DNA of 64,000 nt from Prototheca cutis (taxonomy: Eukaryota; Chlorophyta; Trebouxiophyceae; Chlorellales; Chlorellaceae), in assembly GCA_002897115.2 (NCBI GenBank), contig BCIH01000003.1, positions 1,274,016 through 1,338,015 on the forward strand, written 5' to 3'. Both the position numbers and the translations under genes were made by a program. Below, piece after piece: positions 24,668-35,500 of the stretch (position 1 is its first letter; every line of letters begins with the position of its first letter). The notes under the pieces are model-generated. The model had not been told where the DNA came from and did not search any database. It saw only the letters and a list, made by a program, of their open reading frames with translations.

Positions 24668-25427
24668 TGCATCGCATGTTGCGGACCGCGGTTCAGACAA
24701 GATGGTTTTCTTCGGCCTTGGAGGAGCAGGGTCTTCCTGTCGCCAGATCGAGGTCCGGAACGGGGGTGCCCCAACAGCTGTGGGAGGATGCCTTTCGAAA
24801 AGTGAAAATCCACGCGGGGAGAATTCACCTGTTTTTCCCCTCCGAAACATTTCGCAATGGCTGGCCTTGTCAAATGATCTGACATGGAGAGAAGACTGAT
24901 GGGATGAAATAATACACTGCATTGATTCCGTTCCTGTATTTACTGCGGAAGCGCATATGCATGCGCCTGACTCGCGTTTCATCGAGACTGACACCCTCTG
25001 CGGAACCTCTGGGTCTTGGAAAGTGACCTGTGAGCGGTGGGCGGTTCGTTCGGCGCTCTTGAATCACCGTTCTAAGGCACCACATAAATATAAGAACCCT
25101 TGAAGGCTCACGGTCACGCGTGGCTGAGATATTGCGGCGCCAGGAGACAGGGCATTGCGGGTGGCGTCTCTTGTCTGGCCAGCAGTGCAAAAGCGGGAGA
25201 GAGCTACGCTGGATGAGTGGCATGCCCTCGTCCCTGCCCTACAACCCTAAGACCTCTGCAGAGAAGGCCTGAAACGTGTGCTTAGAGGTAGGCCAGGCTG
25301 CGATGAGCTCACGCGAGCTGGGCCGCATGCGGATGGTCATCATCATTGTCGGCCACCATGCTGTCCGAATGTCCCAAAAGGTTGCATCGTTCCTTTGAAT
25401 ACCCACTGCTGTGCAGAGCTGGGTCCC
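24668..25427. promoter_or_regulatory. Divergent promoter region, EF-hand/TPR and ERCC1 genes
   Basis: About 760 bases between the two start codons with no recognised exon. The upstream part of the minus-strand open frame (to 24994) is not needed for the TPR protein, whose plant relatives begin just before the first EF-hand. Confidence 0.45.
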
Positions 25428-26114
25428 ATGGCATCGGGGTCAAGAGCACTGGGCTCAGAATCGGGCTCCACATCCTCTGCCGGGAGCCAGGTGTGCGTTT
25501 GCATGTTGCCAGGGGGAGGAGGAGGGGGGCTTCAATGTGCCCATGACATCGCCGAATGGGAGACATGACTGGGTTCAGTGACCATCAGATGACTCGTGCT
25601 GCTCACAGCTGTTACATGTATCGCATAGCCTAGCTCAGATAACGCAGCCCCCTTGCCGGACACCACCATCAGCAGCAGCAGCTGAGCGAGGCGCAGCTGC
25701 TGGCGGCGTACCCGCATGCGGTGCTGGTCAGTCGGCGGCAGGAGGGCAACCCTGTGCTGCGCCTGCTGCGCAACGTTCGGTGGCAGTTTGGTGACATTGT
25801 CCCCGACTACCTGGCGGGCCAGCACACGGCCATCCTGTTCCTGAGCCTGCGCTTCCATCTGCTCAAGCCCGACTACATCTACGGCCGCATCAAGGCGCTC
25901 CAGCGAGCCTACCGCTCCCGAATCCTGCTGTGCCATGTCGATACCGAAGACGCCGTCGCCCCGCTGCAAGAGGTTGCGTGACTTGGAGGTTTTTGAGGGC
26001 GTTGGAAGGGGCAAATGGGACTGTCCGGGCACAGCAGCCTTTGGGGTTTGGCACCCTAGGCTCGGGATTCTGATCACGCTGTCATTTATCACCATAAGCA
26101 CGCGCGTGTGCGCG

Positions 26115-26145
<31 letters not shown>

Positions 26146-27128
26146 ATCTGCACCTGAAGGTCACAAAAGCAGCGATAGGGCTGGAGTGCACGTTGGTGTG
26201 CGCATTCTCTATCCAGGAGTGCGCGAGGTACATCGAAACATTCAAAAGGTCCGCAGTATGGAAAGAGGGGGGATGGCATCTAGGTGAGAAGACTCAACCG
26301 GGGCTGAAGTCCAGCCCGCACTCCCTTGCACAGGCATTCCAGCCCAACATCTTCACTCCCCCTCCCCTCCCCTTCACCGCCAGCTACGAGAACAAGCCAG
26401 CGGACAGTCTCCAAAAATCGGTGGGGTCGGATTATGTGTCCGTGGCCAACGCTGCGCTGACCACGCTGCGGGGCATCAACAAGACGGATGTCAAGACCCT
26501 CGGTGACAGGTGACCCGCCCAGTCCTGGACGGGCACATGCATGCGTGGATGCTGACTGGGTCTGGGTGAAACAAATCGAGCACGTGCAACCGGAGACTGA
26601 TGACATCCCCCAAAATTCCCAGAACCAAAACTCACCTCGTCCAGGTTTGGGTCGATGGCGGCTCTGTTTGGTGCTTCCGAGGAGGAGCTGGCGCTGTGCC
26701 CCGGACTGGGGCCCACCAAAGTTAAACGGCTGTTTGCAGCGTACGAGGGGCGCGGAGGGGGGCCATGCATTCTGCGAGTACCATATGCCCGAGACGCAGC
26801 ATATCTCTATTGCTCCTACAGCCAGCCGGTTCCCGCATCACTCCTCGCTCGCAGGTTCCACGAGCCGTTCAGGACCGAGCCTGGGGCAGCGCCCGCGAGC
26901 CGCCAACAGCAGGGAGAGGGGATTAACGAGGGATGCAGTGCAGAACCCTTCAACGGGTCAGGAGCCCCGCGCGTGTCAGAGTCTGATCGCATGCCAGAAC
27001 AAGCCACTGCACCGGAGCCCACAGCAAGGTCAGGCGAGCAAAGCGGGGCACTGGGGTCTCGCCAGGACAACACACCATCTCCCTTGGACTTTGATGACTA
27101 TGACGATCTCGAGGACGATTTTTTGTAA
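25428..27128 (+). CDS. ERCC1: DNA excision repair protein ERCC1/RAD10
   Basis: Non-catalytic partner of the XPF/RAD1 nuclease, making the 5' incision in nucleotide-excision repair and acting in crosslink repair in the nucleus. Exons 25428-25490, 25682-25972, 26160-26248, 26384-26509, 26645-26740 and 26855-27128 give 939 bases (312 residues). The central domain has VLVSRRQEGNPVLRLLRNVRW, FGDIVPDYLAGQHTAILFLS and ECARYIETFKSYENKPADSL, all ERCC1 hallmarks. The C-terminal tandem helix-hairpin-helix follows: INKTDVKTLGDRFGSM, then [23 protein letters not shown]. An acidic tail ends DDYDDLEDDFL. The N-terminal exon is short (21 residues) and the least certain part. Intron 5 is 114 bases with no stop in frame, so its retention would add 38 residues between the HhH motifs and HEPF. 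Confidence 0.94.
26099..26146. repeat. Alternating (CG)n/(CA)n tract in ERCC1 intron 2
   Basis: About 48 bases of uninterrupted purine-pyrimidine alternation: a CG/TG block followed by about 12 CA dinucleotides. It ends only a few bases before the acceptor of ERCC1 exon 3. Confidence 0.9.
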
Positions 27129-27448
27129 TATTTGAACTTGCTGCCGCGTCCTCTACATCGTCGAGAATGTCCCGTGGTTGCAGCGTTGAGTGGCCTGGCC
27201 CCAGTAGGGCCTCGTCATGAGTCCGCTCCGCTCCTGCAATGACCGACACCGCATGCATGCTGCACGACAGAGACCGATTGCCGGTCTCATCGAGACAAAG
27301 TCCCAAACTCAACACGTCTATGAACACAATACGAGTATATACGTGTTTTGGCTAGAGTACATGACGCTCTTTGGCGTCATGATACGCGGCTAAGCCGGGG
27401 TGCCGGTGTGGCTCGGGCTCTAAAGCGGTCGCAACGCCGGGACTAAAC
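27129..27448. other. Tandem intergenic region, ERCC1 3' to RRP8 5'
   Basis: No coding sequence recognised. A TGTAA sequence overlaps the ERCC1 stop codon (near 27124), so if it is the poly(A) signal the 3' UTR would be very short. Confidence 0.35.
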
Positions 27449-28783
27449 ATGGCCCCCCATGCAAACACTCCATACTCTTCTAATAATAAAAGAAAGAATA
27501 TGAAGCAGAAGAATGGGCACAAACAGGGTGCACAGAGACTCCCTCCTTCCGGAGGGATTTCCAAAGGCGGCAGGGGCCCAGCACCACCAGGAGCCGCTCC
27601 CCCAGGCCGGGGGAGCAAGAGAGGCGCGGGTATGCTGGGCAGCTCGTGCATGGAACGCCATGGTTGGAATGACAGATGGGTAGACCATGGGCCCAGTGCA
27701 CCAGGTCGTGCTTTCTGAGCCTCCAATAATGGCACCACTTGCGCAGGCGGAGGCAGCATCCTGGACCGCATGAGGCAGCGGCTGTCGGGTGGTCGTTTCA
27801 GGTGGCTCAACGAGCAGCTCTACACGACGGAAGGTTCTGACGCACTTAGGTTGATGCAGCAGCACCCAGAATACTTTGACGAATACCATGAAGGCAAGGC
27901 CCTACGTGTTTTGGGGGAGGGCCGGGGCCCTGCATTGCATCATTTTTGTTGCTTCCACTGGAAAGCCATCACATGTATGCAATACATGCATCAATAGGCT
28001 CGGAGAGCTTGCATGGCCACGACGTTCCCCCCCAGGACATTTCATGGTGAGATGATTCCGTCGCCCAACAGCGCGCAAAATGGGACACTCCGTACTCGCG
28101 AGTGCAGGGTTCCGGGAGCAGACTCGCGGTTGGCCGCTGCAACCAGTGCAGGCGGCGCTGACCTGGTTAGCCGGCTGCCCCAAGAGCTGGCGTGTGGCAG
28201 ACCTGGGTTGCGGTGATGCTGAGCTGGCGCGCCGGGCGACCCAGCGTGTGCTGAGCTTTGACCTGGTGGCCCGGGCGCCGGGCGTGGTGGAAGCCAACAT
28301 GGCGGCGCTGCCGTTGAAGGATGCCAGCGTGGACGCAGCGGTGTTCTGCCTGGCATTGATGGGAACCGACTACCCTTTATTCCTCAAGGAGGCGGTGCGC
28401 ATCCTGAAGCCCGGAGGCTGGATCTGGATCGCCGAAGTCCAGAGCAGGTGCCAGGGATTGGGGACCGGCATCGGGGCCGAGATAAGGCAGGCAAATCACA
28501 TGATGTTTGATGCTGCCAGTCGGTGAAGTGTTTTGTTGATCCAACAGCTGCTCCCTGAAAACAAAATTTAAACATATGCAGGTTCAGGGCAGAGGAGGAC
28601 AAGCAGGAGAGCGTGCTGCCGGGGTTCATCAGAGCACTGGAGTCTGTGGGGATGAAACTCAAGCACAAGGACCTCTCCAATTCGCACTTTCTCCTACTGC
28701 AACTGCAGAAGCATGACCAGGCACCAGCAGGGCCAGAATCGGAGTGGCCGCTGTTGCGTGCCTGTCAGTACAAGAAGCGGTAG
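27449..28783 (+). CDS. RRP8: Ribosomal RNA-processing protein 8, SAM-dependent rRNA methyltransferase
   Basis: RRP8 is the nucleolar SAM enzyme that makes m1A in helix 25.1 of the large-subunit rRNA. Exons 27449-27629 (basic N-terminus, inferred), 27747-27893, 28108-28447 and 28582-28783 total 870 bases (289 residues). Family sequence: RFRWLNEQLYTTEGSDALRL, YFDEYHEGFREQTRGWP, SAM motif I VADLGCGDAEL, FDLVA, MAALPLKDASVDAAVF, CLALMGTDYPLFLKEAVRIL and KPGGWIWIAEVQSRF. Intron 2 appears to use a GC donor (AAG|GCAAGG): joining it to the acceptor at 28107 restores the conserved HEGF. The nearest GT alternative would insert KALR there. The N-terminal exon is the weakest part; translation could instead start at 27770. 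The same-strand order ERCC1-RRP8-SGT1 has spacers of about 0.3 and 0.9 kb. Confidence 0.92.
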
Positions 28784-29726
28784 CGGAGAGAGGGGGTTAT
28801 ATGCACTCCCATCTGAGCGCGTGCCCCCTTCCGAGCATGCCAGCTGTGAGGTGAAGTGTGGGGCCCAGGATCCCTGTTTCAAGCTTCCAAAAAAACCTCT
28901 ACATCCTATGCCGGTATTAATTTGGGCATCCACTGCACGCAACACTCTCCGCGTGCTTGTCAATCATTTCATGAGTGGCTACAGATCCGGCCATTGTGTT
29001 TTCCCATGACCAAGACCGCTTCCACACGACCTATCTGACCCACTGCAGCATCCCCTCGTCTGCAAAATTCATGACAATGAGTGGGGTGTACGAGATGGGT
29101 GTCTCAAAGGCGAGAGGTTGCGTCTTGTGATCGTGATGGCCTCATGCAAGCAGCCTGCCCGCAGGCAGGAACGACAACCGACCGCAGGCCCGCAGACGAT
29201 GCGCTCAACAGACCAATAGTTGTACGCCCCCTTCATCGAACAAATATGTGCCGAAACGCGATTTTGAAGCAATCAGACTCCTTGAATGCGCTTCGGCGCT
29301 TATCAGATCCCCATTCCCCGGCCGGTGGGCACAAGGCGGCTGTCGTAGGCCGGGTGCCGCGGTGAGCACCCCATGCAGTAAGCGATTTATGCTTGATATG
29401 AATGGATGGACTAGGATGAAATACTGCTGCTCATTCCGAGGATCCAAGAGTGCCGATTCACACGCGAGAAATCGAGGCTGCTCATCCAGCGAGTCGAGTT
29501 TCGTCCGGCCTCCGCAATTAAACGTTCACCGGCGCGGTCCTTCCGTGCCTGATCCGCCCAACAGCTCCCGTCCTGCATCCGTTGCATGTGCACACTCGGA
29601 CTACAGCACTCGGAAATCCTTTGAACGCGTGATCCCTCGGATCCGAAGCGGTGGGAGAAGGTGCTCCGCGGGCCGGACGATGGCGTGTTTGGGCGTATAA
29701 CTGGGCAGCAGCTCGTCGCGAGATTC
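28784..29726. other. Tandem intergenic region, RRP8 3' to SGT1-like 5'
   Basis: About 940 bases with open frames on both strands but none with recognisable protein character or matching splice sites. It presumably holds the RRP8 3' UTR and the promoter of the next gene. Confidence 0.35.
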
Positions 29727-32271
29727 ATGGCGCCATCACGTACACGGGGCCCTGCATGGGCAGTGCTGCTTGTTCTTGCGGCTCTTGCGGGGTGCCATGC
29801 ACAGTCCACTGTGCACACCGTGTTCCCCACCGAGTGCACGCCGTACTTCACCTGGCAGTCTCTGGGTACGGCGATCTAGGCCTGGCGCGGTCTTTGCGAC
29901 TTGTTGCTGGCCATGGATGATGCATGTGATGTTGGTTTGTGGATTTCTAGGTGGCCGCGCGGGAGCCGTGGGGGCCGACAGTCCGCATCGCACCTACCCC
30001 CGCGCAGGCATGATGCTGAGCCACCGGCTGTCTGGACAGGTGGGTCCCCTGACCCGGATCCTGTCCTGCACTCACGAGGATCTGGCCCTGGTGCCCAAGG
30101 AGGAGCTGGAGCTGGTGCCGACGCACATAACGCCCTCGTACACGCGCCACCCCCGCAACGGCGACATCTACTCTGCCTACAACAAACCCGTGGCGGTGAT
30201 CGACTGGCTGGCACGTAACGATGTGCGTGAGGACTATGTGCTGATCATCGATGCGGACATGATCATGCTGAGCCCGTTTGTGCCCGAGGTGGTCGGCGCT
30301 GCGCCCGGCTGGGCGGTGTCAGCGTACTTTGCGTACATGAAGGGCGTGAACAATGAGCTGGCACTCAAGCATGTGCCCGAGGTGGCTCCGCGGAACGACA
30401 CACTGGCGGGACCGCGCGGCCGGCGTGGCGACATGGTGGGCGGGTTCACGCTCATGCACCGCGAGGACCTGCGCCGTGTGGCGCCGCTGTGGCTCAAGTA
30501 CACCGAGGATGTCCGGTTTGACCCCGATGCCTGGACGCTGTCTGGGGACCACTACAGCATCCACAAGGGTGACAAACCCTGGATCTCGGAGATGTACGGC
30601 TACTCCTACGGCTGTGCCAAAGCCAACGTCTGGCACAAGGTCGACCACACCGCCATGCTCTACCCAGGATATGCCGTCACGGGTAAGCAGAATCTGGTTC
30701 CTTTTTTCCTATGCTGTGTGTATTGTGCCTTTTTCTGGCAGGGGGCCTTGGGGCTGGAATTTGGACATGGATTTTTGGAGGGGAGGTGGTGGACAGGGGG
30801 TGTTTGGGATGTGGATGTTGATTGAGCGGGCTCGGCTGCTCTGGGAGGGACGATGACCCACCCACAAACCCTTTTCATGCACCCTCCAACAAATGCACAG
30901 TGCTGCCCAAGGTGCTGCACTACGGGCTCAAGTGGGAGGTGGAGCAAAAGGGTTGGTCCTTTGACAAGCACTGGCACTTTGACTTTCAGCTGTTCAAGTG
31001 CCCACCATGGAACCTGTCGTGAGTGTCGGTGCAGCGCTTTGTTTTTTGTTTCTTGCTGGTGGTTGTTGTGAGATTGGTTGCTGTGGATGTGTGGGCGGGT
31101 GGGTGGGGGGTTGCTGCTGCTGGTCCGTTCTCCCCAGCTCGCTTCTCTTCCGACCCCGTGCCTCTTCCGCGGACGACAAGCACGCACGTCCGACAGTCGG
31201 CCAACCGACACCACCGAGCGCAGGCCCCACCCGCCGCACGGGGAGAAGGGTGGCCTGTTCCCGCACCCGCCCGACCCTGACACGCTTGTGGGCGACGACA
31301 CCGAGGTGCTGCGCGACCTGCTGTCGCTGCAGCCTGTCATCGTGCTCAATGCCGCGTTTTGCGAGCGGCACGAGCGCGTGTGCCGGCCGTCTGCGGAGCT
31401 GACGCGCGAGTGCAGCACGGCCAAGGCCCGACTGGCGGCGCTGCAGCGGCGGTTGGCCGACTACGCGTCGCGCCTGCCCGACCCCTGCCGCGACACGGAC
31501 AAGCGCTGCGAGGGATGGGCGGCCTCAGGCGAGTGCCAGAAAAACTCAATGTGGATGAACGAGTACTGTCCCGTGGCCTGCAAGGTCTGCGAACCGCGCA
31601 AGAAGGCCCCTGGCGATGCCAAGGGCGACGCCGCTGGAGAGGCCAAGGCCACGGGCAAGAAGGACGCCGCACCAGACCTGCAGGACAAGGAGGCCGATGC
31701 CATCAAGGGCGCCACGGGTGCCGGGGTCCTGCGTGGTGCGACTGGCGATGCAAAGAGCACCGACGACGCTGCCAAGGCCACCGGCGACGGTGCCACGACG
31801 ACCACGGAACCAGTTCCGACCAGTCCAGCAGCCAAGGCCGGCGACGCCACCGGAGCCAGCACCACTGATCCGGAGCGCGTGGCACGGCTGCGGACTCGGT
31901 GCACGCGGCAGCCGCACTGGTCCATGGGTGCGGTCAAGGCGTGCCTGGCGGCGGCCGACCGTGGCGAGGAGTACACCGAGCCCGGTGACCTTGGTAACGC
32001 AGCCGGAGGCACGGGGGCGCGCGCTCGGGCGTCAACGGTAGTTCGGGACCTGGGCGAGCGCACGCGGCGCGCGGCGGCGCGGTCGGGCGCCGTGGCCGAA
32101 TCGGTCATGCACGCTCCAGGCGCAGCGGGGCTGCTGCTCTGGGCCCTGGTCCTCCTGGCGCTGCTGGCCGCGCTGCCCCGCGTCCGGCGCACCCTGTCCA
32201 CGCCCATGACTGCCGGCGGCAGTGCGGTGTTTGGATTCAGGGTCGCCGACAAGGGCGGGCGCAGCGAGTGA
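29727..32271 (+). CDS. Peptidyl-serine alpha-galactosyltransferase (SGT1-like) with ShK domain
   Basis: Green-lineage SGT1/SERGT enzymes add galactose to Ser of hydroxyproline-rich glycoproteins in the ER/Golgi. Exons 29727-29865, 30008-30682, 30901-31018 and 31224-32271 total 1980 bases (659 residues). The N-terminus has a signal peptide (PAWAVLLVLAALAGCHA), then the mature family start VFPTECTPYFTWQSLG. The catalytic region includes LTRILSCTHEDL, a DxD-type motif in LIIDADMIMLSPF, and LHYGLKWEVEQKGWSFDKHWH. A ShK-like six-Cys domain follows (CRDTDKRCEGWAASGECQKN through PVACKVC, 31490-31593). After an Ala/Lys/Thr-rich linker there is one TM segment (AAGLLLWALVLLALLAALP) near the C-terminus. 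So it is a secretory-pathway, C-terminally anchored enzyme, as described for the Chlamydomonas SGT1 type. The ShK domain is a protein-interaction module here. Confidence 0.93.
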
Positions 32272-32527
32272 GCTCAGAAGAGATCTCTTTGCCCCTGAAA
32301 AGAAAGTGTTGGCACAGCACCACTGCAGGACTGTGAAAAGGCAGTGCCTGTCTGTGTTCGTGAACCCCTGCAGCGGAACGCTGCTTCAACCCTTGGTCTT
32401 GTCGCTCATGACAAGAAACGCCGTCACAGCTGTCCTTGAAAGGAAAGCATCATCACGCAGTGCTAGGAATGTGTGCAGTCTAAATGGGCATATTTATGCA
32501 CTCTCGCACCTCAAGTCCATCAGTCTG

Positions 32528-35500
32528 TCAGTTGCAAATGTCGGCGCGCTGCAGGCGCTGGCGCTTGCTCCGCCCTGCAGTTGTTGTGTCGCCAAGTCCC
32601 CGTCGCCGGGCAGGGGCTGCTTCGTGCCCACTGTGATCGTCCCGCCCACCAGATTGGGTCCCCAGCTGGGACTCCAGGGCCTCCAGCTCGGCCTCCACGC
32701 CCCGCAACTCGGGCTCTTGCTCCTGTTCTGCTGTGTGCAGCACAGACCGTGCATCCTGGAGTTCAGCATCCGCAAGGTGACGGGCACGCCAGGCGGCCAG
32801 CCACGTGCCGAGGTCTGCTGCCCGGGTGCGGGCTGCCTCCAGCGCAGCTTGCCCTCCCACACCCCGGCTGCCAAAGCGCCAGTCTGCTCGGTCCAAAGGC
32901 AGCGGCGCGAACGAGGCGCCCGACACGATGCCCCGGCCCGTGATTCGTTTGCCGTCCAGCGTGATGACGTCAGACATGCCGCCCCGCAGCCGCCGCACGA
33001 CAAGCTCACGGTATGCCGCCGCCTGCTCCAGTGTTTCAAACACAAGGCTGGGTCCCAGCAGACCATGGAAGAGCGCCGCGCGTGTGCCGAGCTGTATGGG
33101 CCGCACCAGATTGAACAGATAACCCAGGCACCCCGCCGGCCAGTCAGGCACATCGGTGGAATCGGTCGACCCTCCACGCCGCCGCGCCGTCGCCGCCAGT
33201 GCACGGGCGTGAGGCAGTGCCACGGGCAGCGGTGGGTCGGCACCNTCGGAGCAGGCCTCTGCCACCAGCTGTTTAGCAAGCTGTCCTGCAGCCGAAAATC
33301 CAGGGATGTCACCATCCGCAGGCCCCCTGCCAACATATTTCAAAAAGTTTTTCTTAGTTTGATGGGATTTTTTCCATTTTTGGGTTTTTTTCCCTCGGTT
33401 TGTGTGCATGCACAGTGGCATCTTGATCTGGCAGTACTTCAGACCACACTTTCAATGGCCATCCACTCCCCAACAACCACCCCACCTGTAGGGCGCGGCG
33501 TGGGTCATGGCCAGGATGTCTGGCACGGCAGCGTTGGCGCCCAGCGTGCTCAGCATGCGGTCTCGAGCTGGCATGTCGGCCACGACCACCACATCCAGAA
33601 GGGACCGAAACTGGGCTGAAGCCACACGAGCCAGCGGCTCGTGCTCGATCGTTGCCAGCTGTGCCACCACGCCCACCATACCGTCTGGGTCTGTGGATTA
33701 TGTACGCCAGTGGTTCTGTTGGGTGCAGCCACCAGTGCACAGGCAGTCAAGAGGAAAGACTGCAAATCTTTGTCATGCATGGATGGGAGGAGGGGAACTG
33801 GGGCGACGGAACGCAAGAACAAGGAGCGCCCTCATCTCCTTCCCCCAAGGTCACTCACCAGCAGTGAGGAGCCTGCGCACAGAGGTGGCAACAGGGTTCT
33901 TAGCTGGACCATACCGAGCAGCCAAGCCTCGAGTCCCAGAATCCGCTGTGTNACAGGTGATGAGGGAAGGAGTGGGAACTTTGTGGGGGTCATTACTAGC
34001 ATGGTACACGTTTATTGCTGTTTCCTGGCACGCAGGTCTTCTCTTCACAATGCAATTCCACAAGTATTACCCCCCCCCCACCACCCACATGCACGCACGC
34101 ACACACACACGGAATATCACACCTGCATGCTGTGCCTTGTCCAGTTCGCGATTGGCGTCTGCAAGCATTTCCTGCGCCTCAGATTCGGAGGCTGGCACCA
34201 CCTCCAGCGCTGCCCCAAACCGATCCAGCGCNGCTTCGGCCCGAAGCAGCGCCGCCTCTCGGTCCTCCACAGCCTGTTTGACATGCGTTGGAATCGTANA
34301 AGCACAGATATGTCAATTGCTGCTGTGCCTGTTGACATGGATTGGATTTCCACATCTTGCCGCTCCTTCACCCACAACCAGGTTTCACCTGGCGANAGGT
34401 GGACAGGGCACTTTCCAGCCGCTCCTTGCACTGCAGCGCTGCCTCCCGGCGACTCACCAGCTCCGCCANTGCCACAGCCCTGTGGGTTTGTATGTATGGG
34501 GCGTGTTGGTGGCNAGGGCTTGCTGCCNCTTCTGTGCGAATCCCCCACACCCACCCACCCGTCCTCCACGTGTGGGTCCGCAAACAGCAAGCAGCGCGCC
34601 AGGTATACNAAAGACAAAGCCGGAGCCAGCCGACCTGGCGGCACTGTCGGTGAACACGACCGGGACGTGCCAGTGTGTGATCCAGCCATCTTCCGGGGAC
34701 GAAGTCGGCTCCACCCCAGCAGGCAAGGGCAGGCCTCTGGCCTGTGCGGCCAGGCACAGCTGAAGGGCAGCTTCCCCTCCGGCNCGGCCTGTGCCCTCCT
34801 CCACGCGCAGATCACCAAACGTCGCCCTGCCGCGACCGTCGGTATGAGTCTCGCAGATGCCCAGTGCGCCCGTCGAACAGGTCAGCTCCGGCAGCTCTGC
34901 TGATGTCGTGGGAAGACCGTCGCCTTGCCAGCACAGCACAAACCGGACGGGAACACCGGCATCGGATGCAGCATTGCCGTACGCATCCAATAGCTGCACC
35001 GCGGCGCCCCGGAGGAGCTGACGGTGCAGCGCTGACGAAGCGTTGCTTGCAGAGAGCATGTCGGGCAGGCCAGCCGCCTCCACATCCAGAGTCGTCGCAG
35101 GACTGGCTAACACCACACAGCCCACAGACGGACTCCGCACTTCCGCTGCAGAGGGTGCTGCTGCAGTGCCTGGTGCTCCTGGGATGCGTGTATGGGGGTT
35201 GAGTGAAAATGGGGCCTGTCACGGGTGTCGTCGTCATGTCACTACAACCAACTCCAGAGTCTTGTTGATAGCAGTACACTTGTACCTGTCCACGCCCTCT
35301 TTAACAGACCACCTCCAGTCACCAGCCCACCTTGAGGAACAAGTTCCAGCCGGGACTCTGCAAAGCAGGCTGTCAGCGCCCACTCCCCCACGGCCGTCAG
35401 CCCGCGGTCCATGCCAGAGAATTCAAAGACAAACGGATCGTCGGCCGAACACGTCGGGCGAGTCAATATCTCGGGAGTCTGCTGACCGCCCGAGGGCGGC

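Noticed and set aside
27449..27629. Independent small basic protein upstream of RRP8
   Set aside because: The frame has a donor in the right phase to join RRP8 exon 2, and RRP8 proteins have basic N-termini; treated as RRP8 exon 1, though with caution.
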